Under the pieces are notes generated by a model. The model had not been told where the DNA came from. It was given only the letters and a program-made list of their open reading frames with translations, and searched no databases. 47,703 bases of DNA, taken from the NCBI GenBank assembly GCA_041493035.1, contig JBGPYB010000012.1, positions 1-47,703 on the forward strand, written 5' to 3'. Source of the DNA: JBGPYB01 sp041493035. Its GTDB lineage: Bacteria; Acidobacteriota; Vicinamibacteria; Fen-336. The translations under genes and the position numbers were made by a program. Below are positions 1-8,013 of the stretch, piece after piece (position 1 is the stretch's first letter; each line of letters starts with the position of its first letter).

Positions 1-172
1 GATGCTCCCAAAGGTCGCTGTAGAGATACCAAGCCTCCGACGACACCTCTTGGACTCCGCGATCGGCCGAACCGTCGGGTAGCGCGTCCTCGAAGGCGTC
101 ATTCGTGATTTGGCCCGAGACCAGATGTCTCAGGAGTTCAGCCACCCGTCGTCGCGCGTCGTGGTCAATCAT
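1..172 (-). CDS. Hypothetical protein, 3' part cut by window edge
   Basis: The minus strand reads ATG at 172 and stays open to base 1 for 57 codons. The visible N-terminus begins MIDHDARRRVAELLRHLVSG and continues with an acidic, Trp/Tyr-containing stretch ending in EAWYLYSDLWEH. An AAGGA ribosome site lies four bases before the ATG and a TACAAT hexamer lies further upstream. I remember similar small proteins of unknown function as common hypothetical genes, but cannot assign a function. It points the same way as the integrase gene at 385-1374 and lies beyond that gene's 3' end, so it could be the first gene of a mobile cassette set continuing off the window. The surrounding bases are visibly less GC-rich than the rest of the window. 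Confidence 0.6.
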   Translation of the reverse strand, partial: MIDHDARRRVAELLRHLVSGQITNDAFEDALPDGSADRGVQEVSSEAWYLYSDLWEH

Positions 173-337
173 GTCCTTAGGTCGGTCCAACAAGCGATTG
201 TACGGATCTGTATAACACGGAAGATGGGCTTTGGCATCCGGAGAGTGTGAGGTTGAGAGATCCGAGGACTGGGGCCAGAAACCCTCATTGGCAGAGAAGG
301 TTAGGCCCTTGGGCACCCACCGGAGCCGAAACGAGGA

Positions 338-363
338 GTGTTTACGCAGATCTGCATAAACAC
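338..363. repeat. 26-bp near-perfect palindrome beside integrase gene, with a diverged partial copy at 204-220
   Basis: The half GTGTTTACGCAGA is followed by its inverse with a single mismatched pair out of 13. The palindrome sits 21 bases beyond the stop codon of the integrase. The right arm plus flank (AGATCTGCATAAACACGG, 348-365) is echoed at 204-220 as GGATCTGTATAACACGG, upstream of the partial gene at 1-172. No T-run follows, so a simple terminator is not favoured. A recombination site or mobile-element end is possible; this is inference. Confidence 0.6.
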
Positions 364-384
364 GGCGGCGTGGTGATGGCCTGA

Positions 385-1374
385 TCACGGGCCGTCGAAA
401 TCATCGAAGGGGCTGCGGACCTTGGGGCCATCCCGCCGGTTGAGGACGTGGACGTAGATCATGGTCGTGGCCACGTCGCTGTGGCCCAGCAGCGCCTGGA
501 CAGTTCGGATGTCAACGCCGTCCTCGATGAGGTGGGTGGCGAAGGAGTGTCGCAAGGTGTGGGGCGTAGCCGGTTTGGTGAGGCCCGCCTGGCGCACGGC
601 TACAGCCACGGCCTTCTGTATCAGCGTCTCGTGGACGTGATGCCGGTGTCGCGCTCCGGTTACGCGGTCACGGTAGTGCGACGCTGCGGGGAAGACGTAT
701 TGTGAGATCCATTCGCGGTCCGCGGAAGGCTGGCGCCGCAGCAGCGCTTCGGGCAGCACGGCTCTTCCAAGACCTTGGCTGAGGTCGTCCTTGTGGAGCT
801 GCTTCACGTAGGCCAGGTGCTCCCGCAGGGCCTTCTTAACGCCCTCCGGAAGCATGGTGATCCTGTCCTTGGCACCCTTGGCATGTCGCAGGTGGATCTC
901 CTTCTTCTCGAAGTCGAGGTCCTTCACCCGGAGGGTCAGACCTTCCCTGAGCCGCAGGCCTGCTCCGTAGAGGAGCTGGCAGACGAGCAGGGGCGTCCCC
1001 TCGAGCCGGGAGAAGAGGGCTTTGACCTCGTCGCGGCGCAGCACGATCGGCACGGGGCGTTTCCGCTTGGCACGCTCGATTTCCTGGATCCTGCCGAGGT
1101 CGCGGTCGAGGACGCGCCTGTAGAGGAACGTCAGCGCGCAGAGGGCCTGGTTCTGGGTCGAAGCGCTGACGTGCTGGTTCACCGCGAGGTGACTCAGGAA
1201 GGCCCGCACCTCGTCGGCACCCATCTCGGCCGGATGCCGCACGCCGTGGTGAAAGATGAAGCGGCGGACCCAGTAGACGTACGCTTCTTCAGTGCGCGGG
1301 CTGTAGTGAAGGGTGCGAATGGTAATCCGCACGCGGTCGAGCAATCGCGGTTTGGTGGGCGCGGGAGCGTCCAT
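385..1374 (-). CDS. Integron-type tyrosine integrase (IntI-like)
   Basis: This 329-residue tyrosine recombinase has an N-terminal SAM-like core-binding domain (about 10-95) and a C-terminal catalytic domain. Catalytic residues can be placed at R141 (GLRL), H272 and R275 (PHTLRHSFATH), H298 (LLGHSD) and nucleophile Y307. Between about 205 and 258 it carries the extra segment typical of integron integrases (QYVFPASHYRD-like followed by RHHVHETLIQKAV), which separates IntI from XerC/D and phage integrases. The tail LNRRDGPKVRSPFDDF is also IntI-like. In integrons this enzyme recombines attC sites of gene cassettes with attI. No convincing attI or attC was found in the window. The start at 1374 is preceded by GAGGGTGG. 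The gene is intact, but its substrate sites are unknown. Confidence 0.88.
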   Translation of the reverse strand: MDAPAPTKPRLLDRVRITIRTLHYSPRTEEAYVYWVRRFIFHHGVRHPAEMGADEVRAFLSHLAVNQHVSASTQNQALCALTFLYRRVLDRDLGRIQEIERAKRKRPVPIVLRRDEVKALFSRLEGTPLLVCQLLYGAGLRLREGLTLRVKDLDFEKKEIHLRHAKGAKDRITMLPEGVKKALREHLAYVKQLHKDDLSQGLGRAVLPEALLRRQPSADREWISQYVFPAASHYRDRVTGARHRHHVHETLIQKAVAVAVRQAGLTKPATPHTLRHSFATHLIEDGVDIRTVQALLGHSDVATTMIYVHVLNRRDGPKVRSPFDDFDGP

Positions 1375-1519
1375 GGTTTGCCACCCTCGATGGTCGGACT
1401 CAGGATTGTTGGGGGCGGGAGAGGCCCGGGTGCGACAGGGGAAGGTTAGCGTGGGCGACGGCCGGAATAGGACCGGACGCTCGTGAAGGTCGACGAGAAG
1501 GGGACCGAGGCGGCCGGAG

Positions 1520-2283
1520 CTACGGTGTCGTCCAGGGTGCCGTGAGGTGGCTCACGAGGGCGATGCGTTCGTAGCCGACGAGCCAGAGGTGCAACTGCGA
1601 CGGACTCGCGTCGTCGCGCCATAGGAACAGGCGATCGACTCCCGCGCGGTGGTTGTCGACGTGGCGCCCGTCCTTGCCGAGCAGGAGCAGGTAGTTGGGC
1701 CGCGGGCTCTCGAACTCCTTGGCGCGATCGGCCGCTGTGGCGTAGATCTCCGGCGTTCCGATGCCGAAGGTCAGCGTCAGCAGGTCCTTCTCGGCCTCCG
1801 GCGCCTTGGCCCGCGGAGCGAGGGCGCCGAGCGTCGCATCGCCCGCGATCACGCGGTGGCCGTTGGCGTAGCTTATCTCCAGCTCCTGCATCGCGGCTCC
1901 GTCGGAGCCCTTGACGCGGCGCCAGGCGATTCCTGTCGGGCTCTTGAGCCACGTGAGGTTGAAGAACACGTGGTCCTTGGAGTCGTAGAGCCCCGGCTCG
2001 GCGAACTTGGCAGTCTTGATCGGCTGGTTCGAGGCCAGGGCGAAATCGCCGTAGGTGCGAATTCCCGGCGTCACGACGAGACGGCTCTTGCGCTTCTGTT
2101 CGGGCAGGAACTGGAGGGGCTCGTCCAGGTGCGTGGTCACCGCCACGTCTTTGGCTTCGGCCTCCACCGTCCGCAGTTTGGCGAGGGGCCGGCCATCCCG
2201 TCGATCTTCGGGTACTCGACCAGGATCTTGGCGTAGTCGTTCCACCTGAGGCCTGCGTGGCTCGATCGGGGGGCTCGATTCAT
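1520..2283 (-). pseudogene. Unknown protein, frameshifted near 2185
   Basis: Translation from ATG 2283 gives an N-terminus MNRAPRSSHAGLRWNDYAKI followed by VEYPKIDG, then soon meets a stop. The remaining coding sequence (LAKLRTVEAEAKDV onward, to WTTP at 1520) lies in a second frame that stays open through and beyond the break. The switch maps to a C-run (GGCCCCTCGCC); one extra C there would restore a single protein of about 254 residues. The start at 2283 is supported by a TAAACT box six bases upstream. The body contains YGDFALASNQPIKTAKF and FFNLTWLKSPTGIAWRR. I do not recognise the family and see no signal peptide or membrane segment. The single homopolymer change could be a sequencing error rather than true decay. 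Confidence 0.55.
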
Positions 2284-2289
2284 GGGTTA

Positions 2290-2295
2290 AGTTTA
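2290..2295 (-). promoter_or_regulatory. Probable -10 box (TAAACT) for the minus-strand gene at 2283
   Basis: On the minus strand TAAACT lies six bases before the ATG at 2283, which would put transcription start at or next to the start codon (leaderless). The overlapping TCGTAAAC resembles one half of the palindrome found at 7982-8005. No clear -35 was seen. Confidence 0.4.
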
Positions 2296-2367
2296 CGATT
2301 GCAAGGCCCATGCCCGTGGTCTTTCCGGGGATTCCTCGACCAAGGGCTCCGAACCCATACGAGGTAA

Positions 2368-2373
2368 TACGAT
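2368..2373 (+). promoter_or_regulatory. Probable -10 box (TACGAT) of the metalloprotease gene
   Basis: TACGAT ends seven bases before the ATG at 2381 and no Shine-Dalgarno sequence is present, the arrangement expected for a leaderless transcript. No good -35 hexamer was found. Confidence 0.4.
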
Positions 2374-2380
2374 AGCGCGT

Positions 2381-4813
2381 ATGCGCAACCTCCTGCTCCG
2401 CCTCTCGATCCTTCTCGCCGCCGTCCCACTCCACGCCGAGGCGCCCGTCACCATCGCCGCTCGCACCGCCGGCCTGGAGCGCCACGACGGGTTCCTCGCG
2501 TACTACTGGGATCCAGCCAAGGGACAGCTGCTCATCGAGGTCGGACGCTTAGACGAGGACTTTCTCTATGGTGCGGGGATCTCGGGAGGCGCGGGGCTCC
2601 TGGAGGTCCTCCTCGCCCGCGGGCAGCTCGGCGCGCTCGGACTCTGCCGCTTCGAGCGCGTGGGTCCGAGAGTGCTGCTCCGTCAGCTCCAGACGGCCCA
2701 CATAAGCGGCGTCGCCGACAAGGAACGGAGCCGCGTCGTGGCCGAGTCGTTCCCTTCGTCGGTTCTCGGGTCGCTCCCCGTCGCCGCGGAGGACGGCGGG
2801 CGCGTTCTCGTCGACGCCACCGAGTTTCTGCTCCGGGACACCTTCGTCGCGGCGAGCCTCAAGCAGGGCCATGCCGGTGATTTTCACCAGGACGCCGCGC
2901 GCTCTGCCTTGAACTTCGAGCGCACCGGCGCTTTCCCGTTGAACACGGAGATCGAGGCCGTGATGACGTTTGCCGCGGAGAACCCGGTCGCCTCCGTGTC
3001 CGCCGTTCTGCCCGACGGCCAGACGATGAGCCTTCGCATCCACCACACGTTCCTGAAGCTGCCGGAGCCGGGCTACATCCCGCGCCGGCACGATCCCCGG
3101 ATCGGCTTCATCGCCGACCGGATCCTCGATCACACCGTTCCCTACACCGAGTCGATCGACCGTCTCCTCGTGACGCGATGGCGCTTGCAGAAGAAGGACC
3201 CGCAAGCGCCCCTCTCCGAGCCGGTGGCGCCGCTGGTCTACTACCTGGACCGGGGGATTCCGGAGCCCGAGAGGACGGCCATCCGCGAGGGCGCTCTCTG
3301 GTGGAATCACGCCTTTGAAGAAGCGGGCCTCAAGGACGCTCTTGTCCTTCGGGACCTTCCCGAGGGCGCTACCTTTCTCGACGCGCGTTATTCCGGCATC
3401 GAGTGGATCGACCGCGCCGAGCGAGGTTGGTCGATCGGCGAGTTCCGATCGGACCCTCGCACCGGCGAGATCCTTCACGGTGTCGCGCGCATCGACTCCC
3501 ATCGCCGCCGGACGACGTCCCGGATCTGGCAGAACATGAAGCCGCCGGCGGGCGCCTGTTCGTCCGGCGATTCGCCGGACCTTGCCTGGCTCGGCGCCCC
3601 GGCCCCGGGTTCCGCGTTCGACAGCGAGGAGGGCCTCGTCCTCGCCCGTCTCCGGTATCTGGCTGCCCATGAGGTCGGCCACACCCTCGGCCTCGAACAC
3701 AACTGGGCCGCCACGACCTTCGGCTGGGGCTCCGTGATGGACTATCTGGGGCCGAACATCCAGGTGAAGGACGGACAGCTTGATCTCTCCGATGCCTACC
3801 CGATCGACGTCGGCTCCTACGACCGCCTGGCGATCCGTTGGGGCCACGCCTCGACCGACGACGCTGCGGCTCTGGACGCCATCGTCCGCGAAGGATACGC
3901 CCGCGGGATTGTTTATCCTCTGGAGAGCGACCCGCGATGGGCCGAGTACGACTGGGGTTCCGACCCCGTCGCGTGGTTGAAGACGACTGAGGACGTTCGC
4001 CGCGTGATCCTGGGGCGTTTTGGCGCCGCGCAGCTCCCGCCCGGGATCCCACTCTACGCGCTGCAAGAACGTTTCAACCTAGCGTACCTCTACCACCGAT
4101 TCGGCATTCAGGCCGCCCAGCAATTCGTCGGCGGTCAGTATCAGACGAACGCGGTGGCGGGGGACGGGCAAGTCCCGACGTCGTGGGTCCCGGCGGCGAA
4201 GCAGAAAGAGGCACTCGATCTTCTCGTGGGCGCCCTTGCCCCCGAGAGCCTCGACATCCCCGATAGGATCGTCGCCGCTCTCGTCGCGCCGCCCGACGGC
4301 GGGGCGCCAACGCGCGAACGCTTCGTCTCCGACGCGGGCGCCGTCTTCAGCCCGCTCTCGGCGGCTCGTTCCCTCGCCTCGCTCGTCGTGAACCCGCTCC
4401 TCCAGCCGGAGAAGGCCGCGCGCCTCACGCTCGCGAAGGGGGCGGATGCGCTGTCGCTGAACGGCCTCATCGGGCGCCTCGTGTCGGCCACGTGGGGGGC
4501 TCCGGCCGACGCCACCGAGCGCCGCGCGGGCCTTCAGCGCGTGTCACAGCGCGTGGTCCTCGACGCGCTGCTGAGCCTTGCCGCCCACGCAGAAGCGGCG
4601 CCCGAGGTACGAGCCGTCACGATGGCCGGTCTCGTGCGCCTGCGCGATCGACTGAAGCTCGCCCGGGGAGCGAGCCCGGAGGCCGAGGCCCACCTGCGGC
4701 TGGCCGAGCGCGATCTGACCGAGTTCCTCGACAAACCCGAGTCGCGCAAGGCGCGGCCGCCCGTCCCTGTGCCGCCGGGGCGCCCGATCGGCACACCCCC
4801 GGGGCCTCGCTAG
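2381..4813 (+). CDS. Secreted zinc-dependent metalloprotease (DUF5117/DUF4953 type)
   Basis: This 810-residue protein starts with a signal peptide (MRNLLLRLSILLAAVPLHA) and should be exported. The extended zinc-binding motif HEVGHTLGLEH places zinc ligands at H430, H434 and H440 with catalytic E431, the metzincin-like pattern. The first 400 residues resemble the DUF5117 region that precedes this type of peptidase domain, including the stretch with FPLNTEIEAVMTF. The C-terminal 250 residues are mainly helical, ending in a Pro-rich tail (RPPVPVPPGRPIG). Related proteins are frequent and often multicopy in Acidobacteria, Bacteroidetes and Gemmatimonadetes; substrates are not known. It stands alone, convergent with the LysR gene at 4889-5830, and appears to have its own leaderless promoter. 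Confidence 0.87.
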   Translation: MRNLLLRLSILLAAVPLHAEAPVTIAARTAGLERHDGFLAYYWDPAKGQLLIEVGRLDEDFLYGAGISGGAGLLEVLLARGQLGALGLCRFERVGPRVLLRQLQTAHISGVADKERSRVVAESFPSSVLGSLPVAAEDGGRVLVDATEFLLRDTFVAASLKQGHAGDFHQDAARSALNFERTGAFPLNTEIEAVMTFAAENPVASVSAVLPDGQTMSLRIHHTFLKLPEPGYIPRRHDPRIGFIADRILDHTVPYTESIDRLLVTRWRLQKKDPQAPLSEPVAPLVYYLDRGIPEPERTAIREGALWWNHAFEEAGLKDALVLRDLPEGATFLDARYSGIEWIDRAERGWSIGEFRSDPRTGEILHGVARIDSHRRRTTSRIWQNMKPPAGACSSGDSPDLAWLGAPAPGSAFDSEEGLVLARLRYLAAHEVGHTLGLEHNWAATTFGWGSVMDYLGPNIQVKDGQLDLSDAYPIDVGSYDRLAIRWGHASTDDAAALDAIVREGYARGIVYPLESDPRWAEYDWGSDPVAWLKTTEDVRRVILGRFGAAQLPPGIPLYALQERFNLAYLYHRFGIQAAQQFVGGQYQTNAVAGDGQVPTSWVPAAKQKEALDLLVGALAPESLDIPDRIVAALVAPPDGGAPTRERFVSDAGAVFSPLSAARSLASLVVNPLLQPEKAARLTLAKGADALSLNGLIGRLVSATWGAPADATERRAGLQRVSQRVVLDALLSLAAHAEAAPEVRAVTMAGLVRLRDRLKLARGASPEAEAHLRLAERDLTEFLDKPESRKARPPVPVPPGRPIGTPPGPR

Positions 4814-4888
4814 ATCTGCCGCGTTAGAGAGGCTGACCGGCAAACGGCGTCTCCGCGCGTGACGCAGAGCGAGTGGGCCCATCGTTCG

Positions 4889-5830
4889 CTACAGAGCACC
4901 CGACGCGGAGCGCCGGCCCGAGCTGCGCGCGTAGGCCTTGCGCAGCGTCGTGGCCAGCGACTTGAGCGCGGGGCCGAACGGGGACCGCTTCCGCCACACG
5001 AGAGCGAGGGTCCGGTAGGGCTCCGGATCCACGAAGCGGCGCACGGCGATCTGGCCGTGGCGGCTCTCGGCGGCCACGGCGAGGCGGGGGAGCAGCGTGA
5101 TCCCCGACCCGGCGGCCACCATCTGCGCCAGGGTGGAAAGGCTCGTGGCACGAAAGCTGGACTCGCGAACGCCGGCCTTCTCGCAGAGCGGCAGCGCCTG
5201 ATCGCGCAGACAGTGCCCTTCGTCGAGCAGCAGCACCTCGCTGTCCTTTAGATCCGAAAGGGACACGGGCGACGCGGGGCGAGCCAGGCGGTGACTCTTG
5301 GCGACCGCGAGGAGGAACACGTCCTTCGCGACGACCTCGCGCTCCAGATGGCCCGCGCCGGATTCGCTGGCCACGAGGGCTCCTTCGAGATCGCCGGCGC
5401 CAAGACGTGCCAAGAGCTCCGCCGTCTTCTCCTCGACCCATACGGGGGTCAGCCGCGGGTGTTGGCTGCGGATGAGCGGCGTCGCCTCGGGAAGAAGGTA
5501 GGGCGAGATGGTGGGGATGACGCCGATCCGCAACGTGCCGACGTGTGGATCGCCGAGCCGCTCCGCCGCGTCCACCAGCTCGTCGGCTTCGAGGAGCAGG
5601 CGCCGCGCCCGGTCGATCAGCTCCTCGGCGACCGGCGTCGTAAGGACGCGGCGCTTGTCGCGCTCGAAAAGACGCACGCCAAGGGCGGCCTCGAGCTGGG
5701 CGATCTGCGCGCTGAGCGAGGGCTGCGACACGTGGCAGGCCTGGGCGGCGCGGCGGAAGCTGAGGCAGTCGGCGACCGCGATGAGGTACTGGAGCTGACG
5801 GAGCGACAGAGGGTGGGGCCCGAGCCTCAT
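4889..5830 (-). CDS. oxyR: LysR-family peroxide sensor, OxyR-like
   Basis: This 313-residue LysR regulator has an N-terminal winged helix-turn-helix (about 8-67, containing SFRRAAQACHVSQPSLSAQI) and a C-terminal periplasmic-binding-like sensor domain. The sensor holds GHCLRDQALPLC, placing cysteines at 207 and 216. The nine-residue spacing and flanking residues match the redox pair C199/C208 of Escherichia coli OxyR, which forms a disulphide on exposure to hydrogen peroxide. It is divergent from the catalase gene at 5945, its expected target. An ATAG-N7-CTAT dyad adjoins its own start codon, which fits autoregulation. The Cys motif and catalase context make OxyR a better call than a generic LysR protein. 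Confidence 0.9.
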   Translation of the reverse strand: MRLGPHPLSLRQLQYLIAVADCLSFRRAAQACHVSQPSLSAQIAQLEAALGVRLFERDKRRVLTTPVAEELIDRARRLLLEADELVDAAERLGDPHVGTLRIGVIPTISPYLLPEATPLIRSQHPRLTPVWVEEKTAELLARLGAGDLEGALVASESGAGHLEREVVAKDVFLLAVAKSHRLARPASPVSLSDLKDSEVLLLDEGHCLRDQALPLCEKAGVRESSFRATSLSTLAQMVAAGSGITLLPRLAVAAESRHGQIAVRRFVDPEPYRTLALVWRKRSPFGPALKSLATTLRKAYARSSGRRSASGAL

Positions 5831-5847
5831 GATAGGCGCAGGCTATC
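5831..5847. promoter_or_regulatory. Probable OxyR binding dyad
   Basis: GATAGGCGCAGGCTATC is a gapped palindrome that fits the classical OxyR element ATAG-N7-CTAT exactly (ATAG 5832-5835, CTAT 5843-5846). It abuts the oxyR start codon at 5830 and lies about 98 bases upstream of the catalase ATG. A second tandem dyad, as in some E. coli sites, is not clear. A possible -35 for catalase, TTGGAC, lies at 5868-5873, but its -10 is weak. Confidence 0.6.
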
Positions 5848-5944
5848 ACACTAGTACAAATGATGTCTTGGACGGATCAGTCGGAAGGGATCATCGTGTG
5901 GGTACGGGATGGGCGGCAGGGCCGCCGAGCCCGAGGAGGCCAAC

Positions 5945-7435
5945 ATGTCCAAGAGAATTCCACTGACGACCGAGGCCGGCGCGCCGGTCGCCGACAACCA
6001 GCACTCACAGACGGCGGGTCCCACGGGGCCGGCCCTCTTGCAGGACCACCACCTGATCGAGAAGCTCGCCCGCTTCAACCGCGAGCGCATCCCCGAGCGC
6101 GTGGTCCACGCCGTGGGCACGGGAGCCTACGGATACCTCGAGGTGACGAGCCCCGACGTGCCGAGGTGGACGAAGATGAAGGTCTTCTCGGCGGTCGGCA
6201 AGAAGACGCGTCTCTTCCTGCGGTTCTCCACCGTCGCCGGGTCGAAGGGCGCGCCCGACACGGCGCGCGATCCGCGCGGCTTCGCCCTCAAGTTCTACAC
6301 CGAGGACGGCAACTGGGACCTCGTCGGCAACAACACGCCGGTGTTCTTCCTGCGCGACGGGATCAAGTTTCCCGACTTCATCCACTCGCAGAAGTACGAC
6401 CCCTTCACCAATCGCCAGGAGCCCGACAACATCTGGGACTTCTTCTCCCATTCGCCCGAAACCACCCATCAGTTCACGTGGCTCTTCGGTGACCGCGGCA
6501 TCCCCGCGTCCTTGAGGCAGACCGACGGCTTCGGCTCCCACACCTTCCAGTGGGTGAATGCCAAGGGGGAGCGCTTCTGGGTGAAGTTCCACTTCAAGAC
6601 CGACCAGGGGATCCGCTGCCTGACGTCGGAGGAGGCGGCACGTCTGGGTGCCGGCGACCCGGCGTACCTCCACAAGGAGCTGTACGACGCCATCGAAGGA
6701 GGCCAGCGCCCCTCCTGGACGCTGAAGGTCCAGGTCATGCCCGAGAAGGACGCGGCGACCTACCGCTTCGACCCGTTCGACCTGACCAAGGTCTGGCCCT
6801 ACGCCGACTATCCGCTCATTCCCATCGGTCGCATGGTGCTCGACCGGGTACCCGACAACTATTTTGCCGAGACCGAGCAGTCGGCTTTCGATCCCGCGAA
6901 CATGGTTCCGGGCATCGGTCCCTCGCCCGACAAGATGCTCCAGGCGCGTCTCTTCGCTTACGGGGACGCACATCGCTATCGCCTCGGCATCAACCACACC
7001 CGCCTTGCTGTCAACGAACCGAAGGGCGCCACGGCCGGCGTGAACAACTACGGCCGCGATGGCTCCATGCGTACGGGCGACAACGGCGGCCGGGCCAAGA
7101 ACTACGAGCCCAACAGCTACGACGGCCCCGCCGAGACCGGCGAGCCCTACGCGTTCGGGTACGGCGTGTCGGGACCGGTGGGTCCACATGCGCCGGCCCG
7201 CCACAAGGACGACGATGATTTCGTTCAGGCCGGCGCTCTCTATCGCGTGATGAAGGAGGACGCCCGCGCGCGCCTCGTGGCCAACATAGCGGGGAGCCTG
7301 GGCCAGGTCACCCGTCCGGATGTGATCGAGCGTTCCGTCGGGTACTTCCGGAGGGCCGACGCTGAATTCGGCCGTCGTCTGGCGGAGGCCGTCTCGAAGG
7401 TCCGCGGCCTGGTTGCGGAGGAAGTGGCGCGATGA
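5945..7435 (+). CDS. katA: Monofunctional haem catalase
   Basis: This 496-residue small-subunit catalase degrades hydrogen peroxide. Key residues are visible: distal H55 (ERVVHAVGTGAYG), N130 (GNNTPVFF) and proximal haem ligand Y339 with R335 (RLFAYGDAHRYRLG). Length and motifs suggest the small clade-3 enzymes rather than the 700-residue KatE type. I chose ATG 5945 because GAGGAG lies eight bases before it and the family N-terminus begins here; the upstream in-frame codons lack such a site. There is no signal peptide, so it is cytoplasmic. The stop codon overlaps the start of the ankyrin gene, and the divergent oxyR-like gene with its dyad implies peroxide induction. The katA symbol is by family; the exact paralogue cannot be fixed. 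Confidence 0.92.
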   Translation: MSKRIPLTTEAGAPVADNQHSQTAGPTGPALLQDHHLIEKLARFNRERIPERVVHAVGTGAYGYLEVTSPDVPRWTKMKVFSAVGKKTRLFLRFSTVAGSKGAPDTARDPRGFALKFYTEDGNWDLVGNNTPVFFLRDGIKFPDFIHSQKYDPFTNRQEPDNIWDFFSHSPETTHQFTWLFGDRGIPASLRQTDGFGSHTFQWVNAKGERFWVKFHFKTDQGIRCLTSEEAARLGAGDPAYLHKELYDAIEGGQRPSWTLKVQVMPEKDAATYRFDPFDLTKVWPYADYPLIPIGRMVLDRVPDNYFAETEQSAFDPANMVPGIGPSPDKMLQARLFAYGDAHRYRLGINHTRLAVNEPKGATAGVNNYGRDGSMRTGDNGGRAKNYEPNSYDGPAETGEPYAFGYGVSGPVGPHAPARHKDDDDFVQAGALYRVMKEDARARLVANIAGSLGQVTRPDVIERSVGYFRRADAEFGRRLAEAVSKVRGLVAEEVAR

Positions 7436-7956
7436 GCGCCACGACCGTCGTCAGGCAGCCGTCGGCCGCAGACGCCGAGGCCCTGGCACTGATCCGCGCT
7501 GCGTTTCAGCACGCTCGCGGTGGAAATGCGACGGAGCTTCGGAGCCTCCTCGATGCAGGAGCGCCGGCCAACGTTTGCAACGAGAGCGGCGACAGCCTGG
7601 TCATGCTAGCCAGCTACCACGGTCACGCGGAGGCCGTGCGCCTTCTCTTGGGCCGTGGCGCCGATCCGGAGATCCGCAACGCGCGCGGACAAAGCCCCCT
7701 GGCCGGCGTCGCCTTCAAGGGGGACGTCACGATCGCCGGGATTCTCATCGACGGTGGAGCCGAGGTCGACGGCGCCGGTCTCGACGGCAAGACGGCTCTC
7801 ATGTTCGCGGCGATGTTCGATCGTGTCGAGGTCGTCGATCTGCTCCTGGCTCGAGGTGCGTCGAGGACGAGACAGGACGTTGCGGGTGTGACCGCCCTGT
7901 CGCTCGCCCAGGGGATGGGCGCGCACCGTGCGGCGGCACGCCTGACGGTTGCGTAG
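7432..7956 (+). CDS. Ankyrin-repeat protein coupled to catalase (AnkB-like)
   Basis: This 174-residue protein consists of about four ankyrin repeats, seen as recurring units such as NESGDSLVMLASYHGHAEAV, NARGQSPLAGVAFKGDV and DGKTALMFAAMFDRVEVVDL. Its ATG overlaps the catalase stop as ATGA, so the two are translationally coupled. In Pseudomonas aeruginosa an ankyrin protein encoded next to a catalase gene (ankB beside katB) is needed for full catalase activity, and a similar accessory role is the best inference. Unlike a periplasmic version, no signal peptide is visible here, so it should act in the cytoplasm with the catalase. Confidence 0.85.
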   Translation: MSATTVVRQPSAADAEALALIRAAFQHARGGNATELRSLLDAGAPANVCNESGDSLVMLASYHGHAEAVRLLLGRGADPEIRNARGQSPLAGVAFKGDVTIAGILIDGGAEVDGAGLDGKTALMFAAMFDRVEVVDLLLARGASRTRQDVAGVTALSLAQGMGAHRAAARLTVA

Positions 7957-7981
7957 CGAGGCGGCCGGACGACGTGCAGGT

Positions 7982-8005
7982 CGCATCGTAAACGTTTACG
8001 ATGCG
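7982..8005. promoter_or_regulatory. 24-bp perfect palindrome, LacI-family-type operator
   Basis: CGCATCGTAAAC is followed immediately by its exact inverse. The core GTAAACGTTTAC, with a central CpG, is the hallmark of LacI/GalR-family operators. It lies 8 bases before the GH31 start codon and contains TACGAT (7997-8002), the same hexamer seen as a -10 box before the gene at 2381, so a bound regulator would directly block the promoter. No lacI-type gene lies in the window. Confidence 0.75.
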
Positions 8006-8013
8006 GCCTGCCT

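Noticed and set aside
185..306. RYYYAAC (GTCCAAC, 185-191) and GTTRRRY (GTTAGGC, 300-306) about 122 bases apart, as in an attC site
   Set aside because: The inner arms (AAGCGATTG and GCAGAGAAG) do not pair, so no attC hairpin forms; short consensus matches occur by chance.
2549..4066. 505-codon open frame on the minus strand
   Set aside because: Shadow of the metalloprotease, which has the signal peptide and zinc motif; GC-rich codons leave the antisense frame open.
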